Positions 7,621 to 12,514 of a stretch of 12,514 bases of DNA are shown one piece after another (within the stretch, counting starts at the first letter, position 1; the number at the start of each line of letters is the position of its first letter). A program made the position numbers and the translations under genes. Source of the DNA: an uncultured Verrucomicrobiota bacterium (GTDB taxonomy: Bacteria; Verrucomicrobiota; Kiritimatiellia; RFP12; UBA1067); NCBI GenBank assembly GCA_945613785.1, contig CALZAJ010000026.1:1-12514 (forward strand), in the 5' to 3' direction. The notes under the pieces were generated by a model. It had not been told where the DNA came from and did not search any database. It was given only the letters and a program-made list of their open reading frames with translations.

Positions 7621-7626
7621 ATTATA
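7621..7626 (-). promoter_or_regulatory. -10 hexamer of the rluA-like/transporter operon (TATAAT)
   Basis: Minus-strand TATAAT ends nine bases before the ATG at 7611. It is preceded by TAG rather than TGn. TTGCCT lies 18 bases upstream as a weak -35 (4 of 6). The AAGG after it resembles a ribosome binding site but would lie upstream of the expected start of transcription. Confidence 0.5.
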
Positions 7627-7668
7627 CTAAAGGCCTCACCCCAAAGGCAAACAGCTCCAGACCACTCG

Positions 7669-9576
7669 TCAGCGCAGCTGGTGATTCCCGCCCTTCTTGT
7701 CCTTGAAGACAGGGTCGAGAGAATCCTGGATGTTGTACATCTGCGGCGGATGCGCCTTGCCGTCGCCGACACCCTTCTCCATGAGCGCCTTGAGTTCGTC
7801 CATGTGCGACGTGTAGACGTCACGCGGACTGCAACCGTACTTCTTGCACAACGATGCGGCCATGCCGACGACCTCGCCCATCATGCCGTGCGTGCGCATG
7901 AGACGCGTCGTGCCGAGCGCGACGTGCGTGACGGAGATGTTGCGCCCCGCCATGAAGAGGTTGGGGACGTTGCGCGAATAGTAGCACCGATAGGGGACGG
8001 GGTATGCCCAGACGACGTGGTTCAGCGAATCGGTCTGGAATGGTTCACCCTCGAAATGCGTGTCTTCCTTCGTCTTCGGGAAATGGAGGTCGATCGTCCA
8101 GGTCGTCGCACACGTGCCGTCCGGCTGGAAATTCTTGTTCATGAGATCGTTCTCGGTCAGAATGAAGTCTCCCATCAGACGACGCGACTCGCGACGTCCC
8201 GCGTTGTACGCGACCCACTTGAGCTCCTTGTCCGCATACTCCTTCTTGCGGGACGACTCGTTCTTGAGGTAGGCCCAGTTCGAGTAGGCGACCAGCAGTC
8301 CGTAGTCGCGGATGTACTCCGCCTCCTGAATCTGGTCACGGCCGAGTCCGGCCTCCCACCACCAGTCGCCGCGGAGGTCGCGGCTCGCGGACTTCTCGTT
8401 GAAGGCAACCATCCACGGAAGCTTCGGGAAGAGGCATTCCTCATTCTTCATTTGGCATTCTTCATTCGCTCCCGCATACCACTGGACGGATGCGCCCATG
8501 GTGAGCGTGTCCTCGCGTTCAGGCGCCCAGGGTTCGTTATGGACGCTCCGCGCCTCACGGCCCTGACGGTAGTCGGCGCCGGCGAGGAATCCGACCGTGC
8601 CATCACCCGTGCAGTCGACGAACTGCGCGGCCTTGTAGACGACGCGTTCTCCCGTTCGGGTGTTCTGGGCGGTGACGGACACGATGCGTCCCGTCGCGTC
8701 CTTCTCGACCGCGTTCATGTGCTGGTTCAGGAAGAGGTCGAGGTTCTTCTCGGCCTTCACGACGGACAGCTTGCGCTCGTCCTCATAGGTCGCCTTCGGA
8801 CGCGCATTGCCCTCGTTGCGGGGTCCGATCTCCGCGACGATGTCACCGAGTCGCGGATACGGCGGCATGTTCTGCCACGCGCCGAGATGGACGCGCACTT
8901 CAGACGAGTTGTTGCCGCCCAGGACCGGACGGTCGTGGATGAGCGCAACCTGGAGGCCGAGACGCGAGGCGGAAACCGCCGAGCAGATGCCGGCGATGCC
9001 GCCGCCCACGACGATGACGTCGTATTCCTTCTCCGCCGGTCGGGCCACAGGGACGGCCGCCTGACGGATCGCATCGCAATCGGGATTCGCCTCGGTCGTG
9101 AAGACGATGGCGTCGCAGCGTCCGTCAAAACCGTCGAGATCATGAAGCGCCACCGTGTTCTCGCCAGCCGTCAGCACGACGTTATCGGCCTTGACCCACT
9201 TCCATTCGCCCTTCGCCTGCACGCCGAGACGGTTCGGAAGCCGCTGGCCGTTGACGATCAGGTTGAAGCAGCCAGGAACGACATCGTCCCAGGTCTGCCC
9301 TTGGCATCCCTTCACCCAGGCAAGCCAGTTCTTGGTGCGCACCCAGACGTTATAGACGCCGTCCTTCTTGACGGCAAAGGTCGTCTTCGCATCGGCGACA
9401 GGCTTGCCCATGCCATGCGCGAGCAGATACGGCGAGCCCATCTGGTCCATGAACTGGGTGTCATTCACCCAACCGCCCCAATCATCGAAGGACTCAGTCT
9501 CGAGGACAATCGAATCGGCCGAAGCCGCCGCGGCGACCAGCGCCGAGAATACGACAAGAAGAAACGGCCTCTTCAT
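7669..9576 (-). CDS. Secreted FAD-dependent oxidoreductase with N-terminal beta-sandwich-like module
   Basis: A 635-residue exported protein. A Sec signal peptide covers 1-20 (AAASA then DS). Residues 21-165 form a beta-rich, Trp/Gly-rich module with FAVKKDGVYNVWVRTKNW and AGENTVALHDLDGFDGRCDAIVFT, resembling carbohydrate-binding (CBM6/35-like) folds attached to some PF12831 proteins. The flavin part starts at YDVIVVGGGIAGICSA (185-200, GxGxxG), then VLGGNNSSEVRV at 218-229, FVDCTGDG at 319-326, RRESRRLMGD at 461-470, and the C-terminal FAD region PNLFMAGRNISVTHVALGTTRLM (538-560). PF12831 proteins are often mislabelled xanthan lyase; the true reaction is unknown, probably oxidation of a sugar or sugar acid outside the cytoplasm (inference). 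Residues 371-381 carry a 7-residue repeat insertion (NEECQMK, NEEC). The ATG overlaps the stop of the preceding FAD gene (TAATG), so translation is coupled; GAAAGGG lies upstream. Confidence 0.85.
   Translation of the reverse strand: MKRPFLLVVFSALVAAAASADSIVLETESFDDWGGWVNDTQFMDQMGSPYLLAHGMGKPVADAKTTFAVKKDGVYNVWVRTKNWLAWVKGCQGQTWDDVVPGCFNLIVNGQRLPNRLGVQAKGEWKWVKADNVVLTAGENTVALHDLDGFDGRCDAIVFTTEANPDCDAIRQAAVPVARPAEKEYDVIVVGGGIAGICSAVSASRLGLQVALIHDRPVLGGNNSSEVRVHLGAWQNMPPYPRLGDIVAEIGPRNEGNARPKATYEDERKLSVVKAEKNLDLFLNQHMNAVEKDATGRIVSVTAQNTRTGERVVYKAAQFVDCTGDGTVGFLAGADYRQGREARSVHNEPWAPEREDTLTMGASVQWYAGANEECQMKNEECLFPKLPWMVAFNEKSASRDLRGDWWWEAGLGRDQIQEAEYIRDYGLLVAYSNWAYLKNESSRKKEYADKELKWVAYNAGRRESRRLMGDFILTENDLMNKNFQPDGTCATTWTIDLHFPKTKEDTHFEGEPFQTDSLNHVVWAYPVPYRCYYSRNVPNLFMAGRNISVTHVALGTTRLMRTHGMMGEVVGMAASLCKKYGCSPRDVYTSHMDELKALMEKGVGDGKAHPPQMYNIQDSLDPVFKDKKGGNHQLR
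8433..8467. repeat. 21-nt-period direct repeat inside the FAD oxidoreductase gene
   Basis: GGCATTCCTCATTC (8433-8446) and GGCATTCTTCATTC (8454-8467) match at 13 of 14 bases, 21 bases apart. Read in frame they give NEEC-QMK-NEEC in a predicted surface loop. The wording (GAATGAAGAATG type) differs from the GC-rich codons around it. Confidence 0.6.
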
Positions 9577-11264
9577 TACTGCGCGGCCCTTTCGATGACC
9601 TGTCCCTCGGCAACGAGAACCTCACGGAGCTTCGCGTACTCGAGATCCTGTGCCGCGCAGTTGGCATCAATCGACAGCGCAGCCGCGGCGCCGGCGACCT
9701 GTCCGAGCGCGAAGAAGACGGGCTCCATGCGGATCGAACCGAACGCCATGTGCGAGGCGGAGAGGCAGACGGGCACATAGAGGTTCGTGCACTCGGCCTT
9801 CTTCGGAATGATCGCACCGTAGTCGATTGGATAGGGACCGAGCTTCAGCGTCTCATAGTCCTCGATGTTGCCCTCGTTATGGACGAAACCATCCGCTCCG
9901 ACATAGCGTCGGCAGTTGTGGGAATCCATCGTGTAGGCGCCCATCGCAATCGGACGCGCAGCCTTCACCAGATGTCGGCAGTTCGCCTCGGTCATCACGT
10001 AGTCGCCGACCATGCGTCGCCCTTCACGCACGTAGAGCTGGGTCTGCCACCCGTTGCCGAGTCCGTCGAGAAACTCGTCCTTGCAGGTGCCCCACTTCGC
10101 GACTTCGTTGCGGATCGGCGCGGGCACGCGCGGATCGTTCGCCAGCGTCCACATGAGGCCCATCTGGTAGTCGAGGTGTGCCTTGAGGATCTTCGCACGC
10201 TCCTCATAGGTGGCCTCGGGCCACGCCCAGTTCTGTCCGATGAAGTCCGTCGAGAAGCCCGTACGGTTGTTCGTATCGGTCTTGCGGTTGGGCATGCGTG
10301 AGTTGATCCACGGCATGTAGTGCCAGTAGTTCTTCGCTTGCTCGACATAGAACTTGGGATCGATCGCCTCGAGGTTGCGCAGGAGCAGTTCGAAGTTGAG
10401 GGGATCGTAGTTCGAGGGCTTCACGAACGGAATGCGGTTCGTCGGATCGTCCGTCAGGCACATGCGGAAGCAATAGGCCTGTACGCGCTTGTCACCCGAA
10501 CCGTCCGGTTCGGGACAGTCCTTCTCCACATACGGCAGCAGACCGGAAGAGGGATCGCCCTTCACGACATAAGGATCCACACCCTTGTTCATCTGATGAT
10601 GCACGGTCTTGACACGCTGAATGCCGCTGTTCTTCTCGTTGTAGAGCGAATTCGGCTCGCGTCCCGCGACATAGCTCACACCCGCCGCCGCCAGGAGATC
10701 GCCTTCGTACGTCGCGTCGACGAACGACTTGCCCGCGAACGTCCTGCCGGAGAGGGTCTTGAAAGAGACAATCTTCGCGCCGTCCTTCTGCACGCCCGTC
10801 GCGCTGCGATCCAGGAATTCGCCGCGGACGATCTTGAGGTTGTGCTTCTTCTCCCAACCGTTGAGGATCTTCAATGCCGCGGACGGTTCAAACGTCCACA
10901 TCGAATCTTCGCCCAGCGAGCCCGCACACTGTCCGTCCGGCACGTAGTCCGAACGCTTCTCGTACTTCCAGTTCGCGGAGTCCTTGTAGTAGTCGGCCAC
11001 ATCCTTGTAGAACTGGAGCGCTAGGCCTCCGAAGGCGGACTTGTTACCGATGTCCGTCTGACCGAGACCACCCGTCGTCAATCCGCCAATGCGCGTTTCA
11101 GGGCACACAATCACCGCCGTCTTTCCGTGGTTCTGCGCCTCGATCGCAGCGGTTAGCGCCGCGGGTGACGATCCGTAGATCACCACGTCATAGGATTCTG
11201 CCGCAAAAGTCGCAACCGCAATTCCAGCGGCAACGAAAGAACAAACGAAATTCATCTTTTTCAT
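9576..11264 (-). CDS. Secreted FAD-dependent oxidoreductase (PF12831 type)
   Basis: A 562-residue exported flavoprotein counted from ATG at 11264. The signal peptide MKKMNFVCSFVAAGIAVATFAA (cleavage near 22) has no twin-arginine motif. The dinucleotide-binding site is YDVVIYGSSPAALTAAIEAQ at 25-44, with GSSPAA instead of the usual GxGxxG; RIGGLTTGGLGQTDIGN follows at 58-74. Other family marks are FVDATYEGDLLAAAGVSYVAGRE (181-203), EGRRMVGDYVMTE (414-426), and the C-terminal GSIRMEPVFFALGQVAGAAAAL (509-530). The substrate is unknown. It is the first gene of an operon with a second PF12831 gene (one-base overlap), divergent from a XylR-type regulator, so the pair probably acts on a substrate sensed by that regulator (inference). 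A TTG start two codons earlier (11270) is possible, but it follows the -10 directly. Confidence 0.85.
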   Translation of the reverse strand: MKKMNFVCSFVAAGIAVATFAAESYDVVIYGSSPAALTAAIEAQNHGKTAVIVCPETRIGGLTTGGLGQTDIGNKSAFGGLALQFYKDVADYYKDSANWKYEKRSDYVPDGQCAGSLGEDSMWTFEPSAALKILNGWEKKHNLKIVRGEFLDRSATGVQKDGAKIVSFKTLSGRTFAGKSFVDATYEGDLLAAAGVSYVAGREPNSLYNEKNSGIQRVKTVHHQMNKGVDPYVVKGDPSSGLLPYVEKDCPEPDGSGDKRVQAYCFRMCLTDDPTNRIPFVKPSNYDPLNFELLLRNLEAIDPKFYVEQAKNYWHYMPWINSRMPNRKTDTNNRTGFSTDFIGQNWAWPEATYEERAKILKAHLDYQMGLMWTLANDPRVPAPIRNEVAKWGTCKDEFLDGLGNGWQTQLYVREGRRMVGDYVMTEANCRHLVKAARPIAMGAYTMDSHNCRRYVGADGFVHNEGNIEDYETLKLGPYPIDYGAIIPKKAECTNLYVPVCLSASHMAFGSIRMEPVFFALGQVAGAAAALSIDANCAAQDLEYAKLREVLVAEGQVIERAAQ

Positions 11265-11270
11265 GCCCAA

Positions 11271-11299
11271 ATTTTAACAAACAACACACCCGATGTCAC
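11271..11299 (-). promoter_or_regulatory. Promoter of the FAD oxidoreductase operon (GTGACA, 17 bp, TGTTAAAAT)
   Basis: Minus-strand GTGACA (11294-11299) and TAAAAT (11271-11276) are each one base from consensus with a 17-bp spacer, and TGT precedes the hexamer. The hexamer ends six bases before the ATG at 11264, so the transcript is probably leaderless; no Shine-Dalgarno is visible. Confidence 0.55.
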
Positions 11300-11340
11300 T
11301 ACACAAAAGGGTAGCATTCCTTCTGGACAGGTCTGTCGCA

Positions 11341-11371
11341 AAGAAAAAAGGCGCGCGGGGGGAACCGCGCG
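11341..11371 (-). terminator. Terminator-like hairpin with T-run upstream of the FAD oxidoreductase operon
   Basis: On the minus strand CGCGCGG (11371-11365), a TTCCCC loop and CCGCGCG (11358-11352) form a perfect 7-bp GC stem, followed by CC and TTTTTTCTT. It points only leftward; the plus strand has no T-run after it. No minus-strand gene lies upstream for it to end, only the promoter-like site at 11403-11411. It may end a short RNA of about 55 bases or act as an attenuator. Confidence 0.55.
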
Positions 11372-11402
11372 TCGTAGGGGGAAATGTAAAATTTATGTCC
11401 AT

Positions 11403-11411
11403 ATTATAGCA
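11403..11411 (-). promoter_or_regulatory. Second leftward extended -10 (TGCTATAAT)
   Basis: Minus-strand TGC-TATAAT is a perfect extended -10 with no recognisable -35. It would start RNA near 11396, just before the hairpin at 11352-11371 and 132 bases ahead of the first FAD gene. A TTATCC-type site at 11429-11443 lies over its -35 region, where an activator would sit. Confidence 0.5.
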
Positions 11412-11428
11412 TCTCATTGGATTTGAGG

Positions 11429-11475
11429 TTATCCAAATACGCATCAAAAACTTATCCGATTGCGCAATCAGATAA
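11429..11475. promoter_or_regulatory. Operator array for the XylR-type regulator (three 15-bp sites)
   Basis: Site A TTATCCAAATACGCA (11429-11443) and site B TTATCCGATTGCGCA (11452-11466) match at 12 of 15 bases, 23 bases apart. Site B' (TTATCTGATTGCGCA, minus strand, 11475-11461) matches B at 14 of 15, so B and B' form a 24-bp palindrome with one mismatched pair. Tandem direct sites about two helix turns apart are typical of AraC/XylR-family binding. The array lies between the divergent promoters and covers the regulator's own -35. Confidence 0.6.
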
Positions 11476-11488
11476 AGTGTGATATTAT
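11460..11488 (+). promoter_or_regulatory. Promoter of the XylR-type regulator (TTGCGC, 17 bp, TGATATTAT)
   Basis: TATTAT (11483-11488) preceded by TGA is an extended -10 one base from consensus; TTGCGC (11460-11465) is a weak -35 at 17 bp, in the centre of the palindrome. The hexamer overlaps the first possible ATG (11487), so the ATG at 11496, seven bases past it, is the likelier start. Confidence 0.5.
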
Positions 11489-11495
11489 GTTGGAA

Positions 11496-12514
11496 ATGGA
11501 TACAATTCTTCTTTTTCAGCACGTTGACTCCTATGGAGCCCGCCTTCGCACCGAAGGAATTACCGAATTTGCCCGACAAGTTGGCTGGAACGTACAGTCT
11601 TATGAAGAGACGGTCAATGCCGAGCAGCTTCGAGAAATCAATTCCTTTTGGAATCCGATCGGTGCGATTCTGAGTCCAAACAATGGCATTGAGGAATTCA
11701 ACGCGAGCCTGTTCTCTCCCGAGAGTACGGTTCTGCTCGATTCCTTTCCACCGACGGGTATGGAGCGCTTCTCAACGGTCATTACCGACTCTTCGACGGT
11801 CGTCGAACTGGCTGCGCGAGAATTGCTGGGGACGAAATGCGCCTCTTACGGATTCGTATCCTGGCCGACGCGGCGCATGTGGAGCGAGAACCGCCGCATC
11901 ACCTTCACGAAGCTGTTAGCCCTTCAGGGGATCAAGGTCCACGCGTTCAAGCCCTCGCGACCTGATCTGAGCATGCAGGAGCTCCAGCAGGAAATGGCGC
12001 GCTGGATCCAGGCGATGCCCAAGCCCTGTGGGATCCTCACGGCCAATGATCGCATCGGCACGCACTTCCTCAGCGCCTGCATGATGGCCCAGATCGAGGT
12101 CCCCTTCGATTGCATCGTCGTCGGTGTGGATGACAACGACAAGCTGTGCGAGAGCGTCAACCCGACGCTCAGCAGCGTCGGACTCGACTTCAAGGGCTCG
12201 GGCTACCGTGCCGCGGAGATGCTGTACCAGATGCTGCAGGGGCAGCTCAAGGACAAGCCGATCGAAAGCCGGCCGCCGCTCGGCTTCACGCGGCGGAATT
12301 CCTCGCGCGTCTTCCTCCAGACAGACCGTTATGTGCTCAAGGCGTCCGAGATGATCCGCGCGAAAGCCTGCCAGGGACTTGAAGCGCGGGACGTGCTGTC
12401 CGTCTTCCCGTGTTCGCGGCGGCTGGCGGAAATCCGCTTCCGTAAGGCCACCGGCCACTCGATCCTCAATGAAATCAGAGAAGTTCGCATCGAAAACGCC
12501 AAGCGCCTCCTTGC
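11496..12514 (+). CDS. XylR-type transcriptional regulator (LacI-like sensor plus AraC HTH), cut by window edge
   Basis: The open frame runs off the right edge after about 339 residues. Residues 1-265 match a LacI/periplasmic-binding-type sensor: ILLFQHVDSYGARLRTEGITEFARQ at the start, then GILTANDRIGTHFL, VVGVDDNDKLCESVNPTLSSVGLDFKGSGYRAAEMLYQML, the classic ligand-domain ending of E. coli XylR relatives. From about 282 an AraC domain begins (KASEMIRAKACQGLEARDVL, CSRRLAEIRFRKATGHSI, RVRIENAKRLL-like end), with the first helix-turn-helix at about 296-320; the rest is outside. It should bind a sugar-like ligand and control the divergent FAD oxidoreductase operon and itself (inference). ATG at 11487 is an alternative in-frame start, but it lies inside the predicted -10. 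No Shine-Dalgarno is seen at either. The first 100 codons are clearly more A/T-ended than the rest. Confidence 0.88.
   Translation, partial: MDTILLFQHVDSYGARLRTEGITEFARQVGWNVQSYEETVNAEQLREINSFWNPIGAILSPNNGIEEFNASLFSPESTVLLDSFPPTGMERFSTVITDSSTVVELAARELLGTKCASYGFVSWPTRRMWSENRRITFTKLLALQGIKVHAFKPSRPDLSMQELQQEMARWIQAMPKPCGILTANDRIGTHFLSACMMAQIEVPFDCIVVGVDDNDKLCESVNPTLSSVGLDFKGSGYRAAEMLYQMLQGQLKDKPIESRPPLGFTRRNSSRVFLQTDRYVLKASEMIRAKACQGLEARDVLSVFPCSRRLAEIRFRKATGHSILNEIREVRIENAKRLL

Noticed and set aside
7627..7668. Possible terminator after the second FAD oxidoreductase
   Set aside because: Only a 4-bp stem (GCCT/AGGC) can be drawn and no T-run follows.
6961..9780. A 939-codon plus-strand open frame opposite the rluA-like and FAD oxidoreductase genes
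   Set aside because: It is rich in Arg, His, Asp, Leu and Val with no domain pattern, as expected of the antisense of high-GC coding DNA. The minus-strand frames have clear domains and signal peptides.
11265..11270. TTG at 11270 as start of the first FAD oxidoreductase
   Set aside because: It immediately follows the predicted -10 hexamer, so it would lie upstream of the transcription start; ATG at 11264 begins a standard signal peptide.
11417..11436. Inverted repeat TTGGAT-N8-ATCCAA in the control region
   Set aside because: Six-base arms are easily found by chance, and the right arm is part of the better supported TTATCC direct repeat.
1..12514. CRISPR, prophage, insertion sequence, toxin-antitoxin, tRNA or riboswitch
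   Set aside because: I saw no transposase, integrase, spaced repeat array, tRNA-like cloverleaf or known riboswitch core. All gaps between genes are under 250 bases and are accounted for.

Overview
The window reads as about 60% GC bacterial chromosome. Eight of its nine clear genes, including one cut by the left edge, point leftward (minus strand); only the regulator cut by the right edge points rightward. There is no sign of phage, insertion sequence, CRISPR, tRNA or rRNA. A XylR-type regulator (sugar-sensor domain fused to an AraC DNA-binding domain) faces two secreted FAD-dependent oxidoreductases of the PF12831 kind, next to a mannitol-dehydrogenase-family enzyme and a long U32 protein. 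I infer a Verrucomicrobiota-like organism (Kiritimatiellae or Lentisphaeria), possibly from an animal gut. This is a judgement from gene content only; no marker gene is present.

Layout, left to right. (1) 1-3419: a U32-family protein, cut by the left edge, downstream of a diaminopimelate decarboxylase (lysA), probably one transcript from an extended -10 promoter at 3447-3455. (2) 3468-4254: a HAD-family phosphatase followed by a 41-codon remnant that resembles the N-terminal anchor of a YkuE-like metallophosphoesterase. (3) 4293-5933: a mannitol dehydrogenase/fructuronate reductase family oxidoreductase with its own promoter and a 21-bp palindrome at the -35 position. (4) 6008-7611: an RluA-type pseudouridine synthase and an EamA/DMT transporter joined by an ATGA overlap. 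(5) 7669-11264: two exported FAD-dependent oxidoreductases joined by a TAATG overlap; the second has an N-terminal beta-sandwich-like module and an odd in-frame 21-nt repeat. (6) 11265-11495: a dense control region. (7) 11496-end: the XylR-type regulator, cut by the right edge.

The regulator and the FAD oxidoreductase pair look like a small substrate-responsive unit. Three copies of a TTATCC-type 15-mer (two direct, one inverted) lie between the divergent promoters, and one copy covers the likely -35 of the regulator gene. On the minus strand, an extra extended -10 lies upstream of a GC-rich hairpin with a T-run, in front of the oxidoreductase operon, which suggests a short RNA or an attenuator. 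The sugar or sugar-acid substrate cannot be read from the sequence.

A second theme is promoter form. Six sites carry TGnTATAAT or a close variant and a seventh has TATAAT without the TG. In four genes the hexamer ends only 6-9 bases before the ATG, with no usable ribosome binding site, which implies leaderless mRNAs. Two genes with real leaders (lysA and the mannitol-dehydrogenase-type gene) do have Shine-Dalgarno sequences.
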